From NCBI GenBank assembly GCA_009838035.1, contig VXSK01000002.1:509972-573971 (forward strand): a stretch of 64,000 bases of DNA. Reading direction: 5' to 3'. The notes under the pieces are model-generated. The model ran no database searches. It was not told the origin of the DNA and worked only from the letters and a program-made list of their open reading frames with translations. Both the position numbers and the translations under genes were made by a program. Below are positions 18,603 to 27,743 of this stretch, one piece after another (the first letter of the stretch is position 1; each line of letters opens with the position of its first letter). This stretch comes from Gammaproteobacteria bacterium. GTDB taxonomy: Bacteria > Pseudomonadota > Gammaproteobacteria > Steroidobacterales > Foliamicaceae.

Positions 18603-19975
18603 GCGTGGCGGAGAACGGGCGCAGCCTGGCGCTGGCCGAGGAACTGCTGGCGGTGGGCGACGCGCCGCTTGGCGAGCGCGACCTCAAGCAGATCCGGAAC
18701 CTGATCCTGGACCACCTCGGCTGCTGCTATGCCGGTTCGCTGCTGGCCTGGGGCCGGCGCATGCACGAGTGGGCCGCGCCGCACGCGGGCTCGGGCAACG
18801 CGCCGCTGCTGGCTTCGCAAACGCGCCTGGCACCGGGCCTGGCGGCGTTCGTCAACGCCACCGCCGCCCACGGCCTGGAACTGGACGACACCCACGACGA
18901 ATCGGTCAGCCACCCGGGCGCGGCGGTCATCGCCTCCAGCCTGGCGATTGCGGCCCACCACGGATTGAGCGGCGAGCGACTGGCCGCCGCGATATACGCC
19001 GGCTACGAGGCGGTCGGGCGCGTGGGCGCGGCCACCAACGCGGCCGAGACCATCGAACTGGGCTTTCATCCCACCAGCCTGTTCGTCGGCTTCGGCGCCG
19101 CCGCCGCCGCGGCCTTGCTGCTGAACCTCTCGCCCAGGGAACTGGCGCGCGGCTGGGGCCTGGTGCTGTCGATGGCAGGCGGCTCGATGCAGTTCAGCCA
19201 GGAACCGGAAGGCACGACCGTCAAGCGCCTGCACGGCGGCTACGCGGCGCTGCACGGCGTCATGGCCGCCGAACACGCGGGGCTCGGCATCGCCGGCCCC
19301 GAACAAGCGCTGGAGGGCCGCTACGGCCTGATCAGCAACTTCGGCGCCGATTCCGATCCCGAGCGGCTCAACCACGCGCACCCCGACGGCCCGGAGATCC
19401 ACCGCATCAGCTACAAGCCCTACCCCTGCTGCCGCCTGTTCCACTCCACGCTGGACGCGCTGGCCGAGGTAACGGACGAATTCAGCATGAACCCGGAAGA
19501 AATCGAATCGATCGTCGTGGGCGGGCCCGACATCATGGTCACCCAGCACATGCTGCGCCGGCCGACTTCGGAGATGGCCGCGCAGTACAGCCTGCCGTTC
19601 ACGCTGGGCGCGGCGCTCTACTATGGGCCGTCATCGGTGGCCGGCTTCATGGGCGAGGCGCTGGAGGACCGGCGCACGCTGGCGATCGCCGATCGCGTCG
19701 ACGCGGTGGCGGACCCGGACATGCAGGCGGCCTTCCCGGCGCACTTCGGAAGCTGGCTGGAACTGAAGGACCGCAACGGCGATACCCGCCGCTCGGACGT
19801 GCTCGACAGCCTCGGCACGCCCGCCAACCCGATGGGCCGCGCCGAACTGGTCGCGAAGTTCGATTCGCTGACCGCCGGCGACAACGGCCTTGACGGCGCC
19901 GAAATTGCCGCCATGCTCGAAGAACTACACCAAATGCGTCTAATTGACGCTCTTCTTACACCCTTCTGCAAGTAA
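18599..19975 (+). CDS. MmgE/PrpD family protein, copy 2
   Basis: A 458-residue MmgE/PrpD protein, translationally coupled to hyuB. The helical N-terminal domain contains ATAAHGLELDDTHDESVSHPGAAVIASSLA, and the second domain has YKPYPCCRLFHSTLDALAE, where a Tyr/Lys-Pro-Tyr motif is typical. It is a paralogue of the copy on the opposite strand at 13247-14632, so the hydantoinase genes lie between two PrpD genes. Tight coupling makes it a likely processing enzyme for the ring-opened product. Confidence 0.88.
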   Translation: MSVAENGRSLALAEELLAVGDAPLGERDLKQIRNLILDHLGCCYAGSLLAWGRRMHEWAAPHAGSGNAPLLASQTRLAPGLAAFVNATAAHGLELDDTHDESVSHPGAAVIASSLAIAAHHGLSGERLAAAIYAGYEAVGRVGAATNAAETIELGFHPTSLFVGFGAAAAAALLLNLSPRELARGWGLVLSMAGGSMQFSQEPEGTTVKRLHGGYAALHGVMAAEHAGLGIAGPEQALEGRYGLISNFGADSDPERLNHAHPDGPEIHRISYKPYPCCRLFHSTLDALAEVTDEFSMNPEEIESIVVGGPDIMVTQHMLRRPTSEMAAQYSLPFTLGAALYYGPSSVAGFMGEALEDRRTLAIADRVDAVADPDMQAAFPAHFGSWLELKDRNGDTRRSDVLDSLGTPANPMGRAELVAKFDSLTAGDNGLDGAEIAAMLEELHQMRLIDALLTPFCK

Positions 19976-20004
19976 ATTCGCTCTAAAGGAAGACTACAAC
20001 GCCT

Positions 20005-20709
20005 ATGCCCAACGAACGTACGACCGCCGACCCGGTCCCGCGGAAGCAGTTGCAGGCCGACGTGGCCCTGCTGCTCGACACTATCGCCGCCGGCGAAGTG
20101 GCGATTGCGCCTCTGGACGTCGCATACGCGATCAACGCCTGCACCGAGCCGGGAATCCGGCGCATATACGCCGCCAAGAAGCGCAGCTACGAGAAACCGG
20201 GCGGACTGTTCGCCAACACCACGATGAGCCGCGCAATCCACGTCATGGACGACTGGAAGCACGACCTGGCCGAGACCATCGTGCGCGAGGAGGACATCCC
20301 CTTCTCCATCGTCGCGCCGTTTCGCGTCGAACACGAGTTCTTCGCCCGCGTCGATCCCTTCGTGATGCAGTCCTCCACCAAGGCCGAGACCCTGGACATG
20401 CTGCTCAACGCGGGGCAGTTTCACAACGAGATCGCGCGCCAGTCCTGGGAGCGCGGCATGCCGGTGTTCGGCTCGTCGGCCAACACCTCGCTGCAGGGCT
20501 CGAAATACCGCTACCAGGACATCGAGGCGCCGGTGCGCGACGCGGCCAGCGTGCATTTCGACTACGGGCTGTCGAAATACGCCAACCCGCACGGCCACTC
20601 CAGCACCATCATCGACTTCCGCGACTTCAGCGTGATCCGCGTGGGCGTCGTGTTTGACCAGGTCTCCGCCGCCTTCCTCAGGCACGGCAACGTCACCCTA
20701 ACGACCTGA
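20005..20709 (+). CDS. YrdC/Sua5-like (L-threonylcarbamoyladenylate synthase-type) protein
   Basis: A 234-residue protein with the YrdC fold. The family features seen are the KKR basic patch after a nucleotide-binding strand (RRIYAAKKRSYEKPGG, about residues 52-67) and the SSAN motif in VFGSSANTSLQG (about 155). The usual PTDTxYGL motif is divergent (APLDVAYAI), so it may not be the housekeeping tRNA t6A enzyme. Instead it could act in carbamoyl transfer or carbamoyl-intermediate handling next to the amidase and hydantoinase genes, which is inference. AAGGAAG precedes the start. It is 29 bases after PrpD copy 2. Confidence 0.72.
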   Translation: MPNERTTADPVPRKQLQADVALLLDTIAAGEVAIAPLDVAYAINACTEPGIRRIYAAKKRSYEKPGGLFANTTMSRAIHVMDDWKHDLAETIVREEDIPFSIVAPFRVEHEFFARVDPFVMQSSTKAETLDMLLNAGQFHNEIARQSWERGMPVFGSSANTSLQGSKYRYQDIEAPVRDAASVHFDYGLSKYANPHGHSSTIIDFRDFSVIRVGVVFDQVSAAFLRHGNVTLTT

Positions 20710-20710
20710 C

Positions 20711-20753
20711 CCGGGAATTAGGTATTGCACACGCAATCCGTTATTATTCCCGG
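20711..20753. repeat. Nested inverted repeat upstream of the TonB receptor gene
   Basis: CCGGGAAT (20711-20718) pairs with ATTCCCGG (20746-20753), and inside the loop ATTGC (20724-20728) pairs with GCAAT (20733-20737). It begins two bases after the YrdC-like stop and ends 61 bases before the receptor start. No T-run follows, so a simple intrinsic terminator is not supported. A regulator site or RNA element is possible. Confidence 0.4.
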
Positions 20754-20814
20754 CCCCCGGCAGCTAAGGGAGCGGCCGGATTCCCCAAGAAAACTTTCAA
20801 CAGGAGAAGTTCGC

Positions 20815-22986
20815 ATGAAAAATCGTTTACTGCGGCTATCGCTGGCCGCACTTACCGTCGGCTGCATGATGGTTGCGGCAAACGTGACGGCACAGGAAAA
20901 CGTCCTCGAAGAAATCATCGTCACGGCGGAGAAACGCGAGGCGTCGATTCAGGACACGGCCCTGGCCATCACCGCCGTCAGCGGCGACTTGCTTGAGAAC
21001 GGCGGCCTGGACGAAATCGAGGACCTGAGCCTCGATGTGCCCTCGCTGGTGTTCAGCCGGGCCGGCGGCGAAGCGCAACTCTATATCCGCGGCGTGGGCA
21101 CCAACCTGTTCGGCATCGGCCAGGACTCGTCCGTGGCCGTGCACCAGGACGGCGTCTATCAGGGCCGCGCCCAGATGGGCCTGACCCAGTTCCTCGACGT
21201 GGAGCGCGTCGAGGTGCTGCGCGGTCCGCAGGGCACGCTCTACGGCCGAAACGCCACCGCCGGCGTGATCAACATCATCCACCGCGCGCCCGGCGACGAG
21301 CCCGAAGGCTATGTGAACCTCAAGTTGGGCAACTTCAACCGTTACGACGGCGAGGCGGCCTACGGCGGCCCGATCGGCGATAACGCCGGCTTCCGCCTGG
21401 CGGTGCGCTACGGCAGCGACGGCGGCTTCACCGAGGACCTCGATCCCAGAGGCGGCGACGAGGTGGACGGCGGCGAGACCATGGCCGCCCGTGCGACAGT
21501 GACTTTCGCGGTTTCCGACACGGTCAACGCCAAGATCATCGGCGACTACACCGACTTCGACGGCGACAACCGCACCATCCGCCCGCGCGGCGACCTGCAT
21601 CGCTCGGCGGCGGAAGGCGCCCAGGCGCTGCCGGACTTCGACCAGACCCGCAACGAAGTGGACAGCTTCCAGAAGTGGACGATCCGCGGCGTTACCGCCG
21701 AAGTGACGGCGGACCTGGGCACCGGCCTGAGCCTTACCTCCATTACCGGCTACCGCCATTTCGAGGACAGCTTCCGCTTCAACACCGACGGCACCGAGAT
21801 ATTCGTGACGCAGACGCATTTCGAGCGCCACACCGACCAGCGCTCCCAGGAACTCCGCCTGGCCTGCGACTGCCCCGACTACGAGTGGATCGCGGGCCTC
21901 TACTACTTCGGCGAAGACAAGGAGGAAGCCCTCGGCCTGCCGGCCATCAATTTCGGCGGCGCGTTCAACATCTTCGCCACCAACGAAACCACCGCCTGGG
22001 CCGGCTTCGGCGAATTGACCTGGCATTTCAGCGACCGTCTCGACGGCATCGTGGGCGTGCGCTACAGCAGCGAGGAGAAGGACGACTGGAACCTTCGCGG
22101 GCTTACCGGCGGCAACTTCGACGGCCTGTTCGGCGCCAGCGATCCACGGGCCTTCTCGTTCAGCTTCCCGCCGCGCATGACCACCGACGACTGGAACGCC
22201 TTCACGCCCAAACTGGGACTGAAGTACGACTACAGCGACGACATCATGATCTACGGCACGCTCACGCGCGGGTTCAAGTCCGGCGGCACCAACTCCCTGA
22301 GCGGCGACCCGGCCTTCGATCCCGAGTACCTGTGGAGCCTGGAGGTGGGCAGCAAGTCCACGCTGGCCGACGGCAGGGCGATCGCCAACGCCTCGGCCTT
22401 CTACTACGACTACACCGACCTGCAGGTCTCGACCTTCGCGGAAGGAACGGTCAGGGTGAGAAACGCCGCGGAAGCCACGGTGGTGGGCCTCGAACTGGAC
22501 GTCTCCGCGGTGCTGTCCGACCAGTTCACCTGGGACTCGTCCGCGATGCTGCTGAACGCCGAATACGACAAGTTTGTGACGCGCTACGGCACCCAGGTGC
22601 TCGACGTGGCAGGCAACGCCATGGTCAACGCGCCGGAAGTCTCGCTCACGTCCACGCTGAGCTACAGCGCCGACGTCGGGCCCGGAACTTTCTCGGCCAT
22701 GGCCCAGATCGCCTACCGCTCGGAGGTTTTCCACAGCCAGTTCAACGAAGCTGAGGTGGGGCAGGACAGCGTCATGCTGGCCAATGTTCGCGCCGGGATC
22801 ACCTTCCTGAACGGCGTGGAAGTCGCGTTCGTCGTGCGCAACCTGCTGGACGAGGAGTATTACCAGAACTCGGTGCGATTCACGTCGCTGAACGACCGCA
22901 GCAAGGACCTCACCGGCATCGGCGCGGCCCTGGGCTACCCGGGCGAAGGCCGCTCCATGGCGCTGCAACTGCACATGGGCTTTTGA
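20815..22986 (+). CDS. TonB-dependent outer-membrane receptor
   Basis: A 723-residue outer-membrane receptor. A signal peptide covers residues 1-25 (basic start, hydrophobic core, cleavage near VTAQ). A TonB box (EEIIVTAEKRE) follows directly, then the plug domain with LYIRGVGTN and VEVLRGPQGTLYGRNATAG. The long beta-barrel ends in a strand finishing with phenylalanine (LQLHMGF). The start ATG 20815 has CAGGAG at about -10; the frame is open further upstream without a signal sequence, so that part is left out. Receptors of this sort take up siderophores, vitamins or small organic molecules. The nearby transporter and catabolic genes suggest an organic substrate. Confidence 0.93.
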   Translation: MKNRLLRLSLAALTVGCMMVAANVTAQENVLEEIIVTAEKREASIQDTALAITAVSGDLLENGGLDEIEDLSLDVPSLVFSRAGGEAQLYIRGVGTNLFGIGQDSSVAVHQDGVYQGRAQMGLTQFLDVERVEVLRGPQGTLYGRNATAGVINIIHRAPGDEPEGYVNLKLGNFNRYDGEAAYGGPIGDNAGFRLAVRYGSDGGFTEDLDPRGGDEVDGGETMAARATVTFAVSDTVNAKIIGDYTDFDGDNRTIRPRGDLHRSAAEGAQALPDFDQTRNEVDSFQKWTIRGVTAEVTADLGTGLSLTSITGYRHFEDSFRFNTDGTEIFVTQTHFERHTDQRSQELRLACDCPDYEWIAGLYYFGEDKEEALGLPAINFGGAFNIFATNETTAWAGFGELTWHFSDRLDGIVGVRYSSEEKDDWNLRGLTGGNFDGLFGASDPRAFSFSFPPRMTTDDWNAFTPKLGLKYDYSDDIMIYGTLTRGFKSGGTNSLSGDPAFDPEYLWSLEVGSKSTLADGRAIANASAFYYDYTDLQVSTFAEGTVRVRNAAEATVVGLELDVSAVLSDQFTWDSSAMLLNAEYDKFVTRYGTQVLDVAGNAMVNAPEVSLTSTLSYSADVGPGTFSAMAQIAYRSEVFHSQFNEAEVGQDSVMLANVRAGITFLNGVEVAFVVRNLLDEEYYQNSVRFTSLNDRSKDLTGIGAALGYPGEGRSMALQLHMGF

Positions 22987-22988
22987 TC

Positions 22989-23071
22989 AGCGAGGGCGAC
23001 AAGCGCTCGCTACGGGCGCCCTGAATGAGGGCGCCTGCTCCACGGGGGAGGGCGTCTCGCCCTCCCCCGTG
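22989..23071. repeat. Three successive hairpins between the TonB receptor and MFS genes
   Basis: Hairpin 1: AGCGAG (22989-22994) with CTCGCT (23006-23011). Hairpin 2: GGCGCCC (23015-23021) with GGGCGCC (23029-23035). Hairpin 3: CACGGGGGAGGGCG (23041-23054) with a 14-base perfect complement (23058-23071) and a 3-base loop. They fill the whole intergenic gap of 93 bases. None is followed by a T-run. They could attenuate readthrough, stabilise the receptor mRNA end, or be a REP-like element. Confidence 0.6.
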
Positions 23072-23079
23072 ACCAACCC

Positions 23080-24378
23080 ATGAACCGCAGGAGATGGTAC
23101 GTCGTCGGCGTCCTCACGGTCGCCTATATCTGCTCGTTCATCGACCGCTCGGTGCTGGGCCTCATGGTGGGGCCGATCCGCTCCGAGCTGGGCATCAGCG
23201 ACACCCAGTTCAGCCTGCTGCACGGCTTTGCCTTCGCGATCTTCTACACGCTGCTGGGCATTCCCATCGCCTGGCTGGCCGATCGCGCCAGCCGGCGCAA
23301 CATCATCGCCGCCGGCATCGCCGTGTGGAGCCTGATGACCGCGCTGTGCGGCCTGGCGCGCACTTTCGGCGCGATGTTCATGGCCCGCGTGGGCGTGGGC
23401 GTGGGAGAAGCGGCGCTGTCGCCGGCCGCCTACTCGATGATCGCCGACCTGTTCCCGCGCGAGAAACTCGGCCGCGCCCTGGGCATCTACTCGTCCGGCG
23501 TGTTCATCGGCATCGGTCTGAGCTTCATCCTGGTGGCCGAACTGATCGGCGCGCTGGACACGGTGACCCTGCCGGTGGTGGGCGAACTGACTCCGTGGCG
23601 GCTGACGCTCATCGTTCTGGGCATTCCCGGCCTGGCAATCGCGGCGCTGTGCTTTACGTTTCGCGAACCGGCCCGCCTCGGGGCCGCGAAAGGCGGCGTT
23701 CCGCTGGGCGAGGTCGGGCGGTTCTTCGGCAGCAATTTCAGCCTTTACGCGCTGCATTTCATCTCCTTTTCCATGCTCACGCTGCTGTTCAACGCGGTGA
23801 TGGCCTGGTTCGCCGAGTACCTGATCCGCATTCACGATATGGACCGGGGCGATGCGGGCTGGTACATCGGCCTGATCGTGACCTTCTTCGGCGGCGGCGG
23901 CATCATTTGCGGCGGGCTCTACGCCGACCACCTGAAGCGCCGCGGCGACAACGGCGGCGCGATCCGCTCGGCGCTGCTGGCAGCCGTCGTGCTGCTGCCC
24001 TTCGGCGCCGCCGCCACGCTGATGCCGAACGCCGGGCTGTCGCTGCTGCTGTGCGCGCCGCTGCTGTTCTTCTCGAGCTGGGTGTTTGCGCCGGCCACCA
24101 CCGCTTTGCAATTGTTCACGCCGCCGGCCATGCGCGCGCAGTTCTCCGCCGTCTACCTGTTCGTCGTGAACTTAACCGGAATCGGCTTCGGCGGTACCGC
24201 CGTGGCGCTGATCACGGATTTCGTGTTCCGCGACGACGACATGCTGCACTACTCGATCGCCCTGACCGCCGGGCTCAGCGGTCTGCTCAGCATCATCCTG
24301 CTTTGGCGGCTGCTCGCCATCTACCGCCGCGGAATGGACGCGCGCGAACAAGAACTGGCAACCGAGAGCGTGCCGTGA
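23080..24378 (+). CDS. MFS transporter, spinster-like, copy 1
   Basis: A 432-residue inner-membrane transporter of the major facilitator superfamily with about 12 hydrophobic segments. The motif between helices 2 and 3 is WLADRASRRN, the usual GxxxDRxGRR-like loop. FSLLHGFAFAIFYTLLGIPIA is typical of the spinster-like group, which carries lipids, sugars or aromatic acids. The ATG at 23080 follows a strong hairpin and has no clear Shine-Dalgarno. Its stop overlaps the GTG of the glyoxalase-like gene. It is closely related to the second MFS gene at 25238-26500. Confidence 0.9.
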   Translation: MNRRRWYVVGVLTVAYICSFIDRSVLGLMVGPIRSELGISDTQFSLLHGFAFAIFYTLLGIPIAWLADRASRRNIIAAGIAVWSLMTALCGLARTFGAMFMARVGVGVGEAALSPAAYSMIADLFPREKLGRALGIYSSGVFIGIGLSFILVAELIGALDTVTLPVVGELTPWRLTLIVLGIPGLAIAALCFTFREPARLGAAKGGVPLGEVGRFFGSNFSLYALHFISFSMLTLLFNAVMAWFAEYLIRIHDMDRGDAGWYIGLIVTFFGGGGIICGGLYADHLKRRGDNGGAIRSALLAAVVLLPFGAAATLMPNAGLSLLLCAPLLFFSSWVFAPATTALQLFTPPAMRAQFSAVYLFVVNLTGIGFGGTAVALITDFVFRDDDMLHYSIALTAGLSGLLSIILLWRLLAIYRRGMDAREQELATESVP

Positions 24379-25151
24379 GCCGTATCGCGCTGGATATCGA
24401 CCACGTCGGCCTGGTGGGGCCGGACATCCACGGCACGGTCGCTGCGTTCCGGGAATTGGGTTTTAGGGTCACCGACCCCGTCGAGCTCATGGGCACGGGG
24501 CCGGACGGACAGGAGAAAAGCCTCGATCAGCAAAGCGCGCACTTCATCTTCGGCTCGACCTACGTGGAACTGAGCGAGGTCACGCGCCCCGGACCGGACC
24601 ACCACCTGGGCGCCTGGCTGGGCGACGATCCGGCCATCCGCATCCTGATCCTTCGCGCCGCGGACATCGACACCGTCCGCGAGCAGGCCGTGGCCTCCGG
24701 ACAGGATCCCACGCCGGTGGGCGAGGCCAGCCGGGCGCTTCACTATGCCGACGGCGCGACGGCGCGCTTCAAGTGGCTGGCGCTGCCGCCGGAGAGCTTC
24801 CCGGAAGCGCTGTGCGGCTACGTCCAGCACCTGACGCCGGAACTCGTGTTCCGGCAGGAGATGAACGCGCATCCCAACGGTGCGGGCGAACTGACCGGCA
24901 TGACGCTGCACGCCGCGGACACGCGTGATGCCGAGCGCCGGTTCGAGCCGCTGGGCCGTGCCGGTGCGCCGGAAAGCCTGGACATCAGGCAGGCCGAAGG
25001 CGACGCAAGCGGCTTTACCGTCCTGCACCTTCGCACCCGCAGCCTGAACCGGACCGCCGACACACTCGCCGCCGCCGGCAAGCCCTTCAAGCGGGATGCC
25101 CGCACGCTCGCCATCCAGGCCCCCGGCGTTCTCCTCCACTTTCACGAATAG
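24375..25151 (+). CDS. Glyoxalase-like (VOC superfamily) protein
   Basis: A 258-residue soluble protein starting at GTG 24375, which overlaps the MFS stop (GTGA). The N-terminus IDHVGLVGPDIHGTVAAFRELGF is the first beta-alpha-beta unit of a vicinal oxygen chelate fold, and the second half (LTGMTLHAADTRDAERRFEPLG) is a second module, so it matches the single-chain glyoxalase-like domain family. The metal ligands expected in this fold are only partly evident. Its position between two related transporters suggests it modifies their substrate. The reaction is unknown. Confidence 0.75.
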   Translation: MSRIALDIDHVGLVGPDIHGTVAAFRELGFRVTDPVELMGTGPDGQEKSLDQQSAHFIFGSTYVELSEVTRPGPDHHLGAWLGDDPAIRILILRAADIDTVREQAVASGQDPTPVGEASRALHYADGATARFKWLALPPESFPEALCGYVQHLTPELVFRQEMNAHPNGAGELTGMTLHAADTRDAERRFEPLGRAGAPESLDIRQAEGDASGFTVLHLRTRSLNRTADTLAAAGKPFKRDARTLAIQAPGVLLHFHE

Positions 25152-25237
25152 GCCCTTCCATCGCGTAAGCTACGCCGCGGAGCTTCAGGAGGGCGAGGCC
25201 AATCGACAGGCTGAAGAAATGGGGGGCGTGGTATGCG

Positions 25238-26500
25238 GTGACCCTGCTCACCGTCGCTTACACCTTCGCGCTGATCGACCGCTGGATCATCGGCCTGATG
25301 GTTGGGCCGATCAAGGCCGACCTCGGCCTCAACGACACGCAATTCAGCCTCCTGCAGGGCATCGCCTTCGCCCTGTTTTACTGCACCGTGGGCATCCCCA
25401 TCGCCCGGTTGGCCGACCGCTCCAGCCGGCGCAACATCGTCGCCGCCGGAATCGCCTTGTGGAGCCTCATGACCGCGCTTTGCGGGCTGGCACGCAATTT
25501 CGGGCAGCTCTTCCTGGCCAGGGTGGGCGTGGGCGTGGGCGAGGCCGCGCTGGCGCCGGCGGCTTTCTCGCTGATCACCGACCTCTTTCCCCGCAACAAG
25601 GTCGGCCGCGCGATAGGCGCCTATCAGATGGGCCTGTTCCTGGGCTACGGGCTGAGCGTGATACTCGGCGGCTGGCTGGTCGGCACGCTGGAACAGCGCC
25701 CGCCCCTGGAATTCCCGTTGGTCGGCGAACTGTCGGCATGGCGGGCGACGCTGGTCATCGTCGGCCTGCCGGGCCTGGTGGTTGCCCTGCTGTGCCTGAC
25801 GTTCCGCGAGCCGCTACGACAAGGCGCCGTGGAAGGCGGTGTTCCGGTCCCGGAACTGCTTCATTTCCTGAAGAAAAACATTGCTGTTTACGGCAACCTG
25901 GTGGCCGCCTTCTGCATGATCTCGCTGCTGTTCAACGCGGTCCTCGTGTGGGGCGCGGAGTACTTCATCCGGATCCACGAAATGCCCCGAGCCACCGTGG
26001 GACTCCGGCTGGGGTTGATCGTCGGAGCATTCGGCTGCGTCGGCTCCGTCGTCGGAGGCCTCTACGCCGACCACCTCCACCGGAAAGGCGATCGCGGCGG
26101 AACCATCCGCTCCTCCATAGTCGCCACCGTCGTGCTGGTGCCGGTGGCCGCCGTCACTTCGCTCATACCCGATCCGAACTACTCGCTGCTCATGTACGCA
26201 CCGCTGCTGTTCTTCGGGAGCTGGGTCTTCCCTCCCGCGGTAATGACGTTGCAACTGTTCACGCCCCCGTCCATGCGCGCCCAGACCAGCGCGATATACC
26301 TGTTCATCGTGTCCCTCGTCAGCATGGGCTTCGGAAGCACATCGGTGGCGCTGATCACCGACTTCGTGTTCGCCAACGACCTGATGCTGCATTACTCGAT
26401 GGCGATCGTCGGCACGATCAGCGGCCTGCTGGGCCTGTTCTTCCTGTGGCGCCTGCTGCCGATCTACCGCAAGGCCATGGCGGCCCGCAATCTGCCCTGA
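25238..26500 (+). CDS. MFS transporter, spinster-like, copy 2
   Basis: A paralogue of the transporter at 23080-24378, with matching stretches such as LIDRWIIGLMVGPIKADLG and RLADRSSRRNIVAAGIALWSLMTALCGLAR. The first usable standard start is GTG 25238, but this removes the charged N-terminus and part of helix 1. The frame is open upstream, and an AGGAGG at 25187-25192 stands 9 bases before an ATC codon at 25202. Starting there gives 432 residues, exactly the length of copy 1. The start is therefore uncertain. The moeA start follows the stop after 3 bases. Confidence 0.88.
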   Translation: MTLLTVAYTFALIDRWIIGLMVGPIKADLGLNDTQFSLLQGIAFALFYCTVGIPIARLADRSSRRNIVAAGIALWSLMTALCGLARNFGQLFLARVGVGVGEAALAPAAFSLITDLFPRNKVGRAIGAYQMGLFLGYGLSVILGGWLVGTLEQRPPLEFPLVGELSAWRATLVIVGLPGLVVALLCLTFREPLRQGAVEGGVPVPELLHFLKKNIAVYGNLVAAFCMISLLFNAVLVWGAEYFIRIHEMPRATVGLRLGLIVGAFGCVGSVVGGLYADHLHRKGDRGGTIRSSIVATVVLVPVAAVTSLIPDPNYSLLMYAPLLFFGSWVFPPAVMTLQLFTPPSMRAQTSAIYLFIVSLVSMGFGSTSVALITDFVFANDLMLHYSMAIVGTISGLLGLFFLWRLLPIYRKAMAARNLP

Positions 26501-26503
26501 CCC

Positions 26504-27715
26504 ATGCAGACCGAGCTCACCGTCGCGCAGGCCGACCGGCTGATCCGGGAAACGGTTCAGGCTTGGCCGGCCGAGCAGGTCGCGCTGGACGCAGCGACCG
26601 GCCGCGTGCTTCGGCAGAACGTGCTCGCCGAACGCGACCTGCCCCCGTACGACCGCGCCACGATGGACGGAATCGCCCTGGTCTGGCGCTCCTGGTCTTC
26701 CGGACAGCGGGAATTTCCGCTTGAAGGAATGCAGAGCGCCGGCCAGGCTCCCGGCGCGCTTTCGAAAGCAGGCGTCGCATGGCGTATCGCCACCGGCGCA
26801 CCCCTCCCCGAGGGCGCCGACACCGTCGTGCCCGTCGAGAGGATCAGCGAAACGAACGGCGGAGCCCGCATCGACGACGACTACCGCCCGAAGCGCGGCC
26901 AGTTCATTCACAGGCGGGGATCGGACCGCCGCGCCGGCGCCCTGCTTCTCAAGGAGGGCCAGCGCATCGGCGGCGTCGAAATGGCGCTGCTGAGCGCCAA
27001 CGGCGTGGCGCAACCGCGCGTCGGCCCCGATCCCCGCATCGCGCTGATGTCCACCGGCGACGAGCTCGTCGGCCTGGACTCGCGCCCCGAAAGCTGGCAG
27101 GTGCGCTCCAGCAACGGCCCCGCCATGTCGGCCCTGCTCAAGCGCCACGGCTTCGGAAAAGTCGCCGCCGCGCATTCGCCCGACGATCCGGACGTGCTCG
27201 CGGAACGCATCCGCAAGGCGCTGTCCGACAGCAACGCGATGATCCTGAGCGGCGGCGTCTCGAAGGGCGCGAAGGACTACGTCCCCGGCGTGCTGGTCGA
27301 GCTCGGCGCAAGGCCGGTATTGCACCGCATCCGCCAGCGCCCCGGCTTCCCGCTGTGGTTCGGCATGCACGCCGGGAAACCCGTCTTCGGCCTGCCCGGC
27401 AACCCCGTCTCCAGCCTCGTGTGCCTGCGCCGCTACGTCATCCCCGCGCTCAAAATGGCGCAGGGTGCGCAGGCTGCCGCCCCGGAACACGCCACGCTCT
27501 CCGATGAAGTGAGCTTCAAGCCCAGCCTCACCTGGTTCCTTCCCGTTCGCCTGTCCACCGACCGGGACGGCCGGCTGCTCGCGCGCCCCCGCCAAACCAA
27601 CACCTCCGGCGACTTCGCCTCGCTGGCCCGGACCGATGGCTTCGCCCAACTCCCCGCCAACCGCACCCGCTTCCCCGCCGGCTACGTCGCCCGCATCTTC
27701 CGCTGGCACAATTGA
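26504..27715 (+). CDS. moeA: Molybdopterin molybdenumtransferase
   Basis: A 403-residue MoeA, near the usual length of about 410. MoeA inserts molybdenum into adenylylated molybdopterin, the last step of basic molybdenum cofactor synthesis. Visible signatures are PPYDRATMDGIAL, RIATGAPLPEGADTVVP, the MoCF-domain STGDEL motif, LSGGVSKGAKDYV and GLPGNPVSSLV. It would supply the cofactor for the molybdenum hydroxylase encoded at 6.5-10.2 kb, and moaB is present at 41.2 kb. It follows the second MFS gene by 3 bases. Confidence 0.93.
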   Translation: MQTELTVAQADRLIRETVQAWPAEQVALDAATGRVLRQNVLAERDLPPYDRATMDGIALVWRSWSSGQREFPLEGMQSAGQAPGALSKAGVAWRIATGAPLPEGADTVVPVERISETNGGARIDDDYRPKRGQFIHRRGSDRRAGALLLKEGQRIGGVEMALLSANGVAQPRVGPDPRIALMSTGDELVGLDSRPESWQVRSSNGPAMSALLKRHGFGKVAAAHSPDDPDVLAERIRKALSDSNAMILSGGVSKGAKDYVPGVLVELGARPVLHRIRQRPGFPLWFGMHAGKPVFGLPGNPVSSLVCLRRYVIPALKMAQGAQAAAPEHATLSDEVSFKPSLTWFLPVRLSTDRDGRLLARPRQTNTSGDFASLARTDGFAQLPANRTRFPAGYVARIFRWHN

Positions 27716-27743
27716 TTCCCCGCCGGGGAAAGGGAGGAGAGAC

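Noticed and set aside
23094..24374. 5' extension of the glyoxalase-like frame through the first MFS gene
   Set aside because: It is the out-of-frame reading of the transporter gene; the protein signature begins only at GTG 24375.
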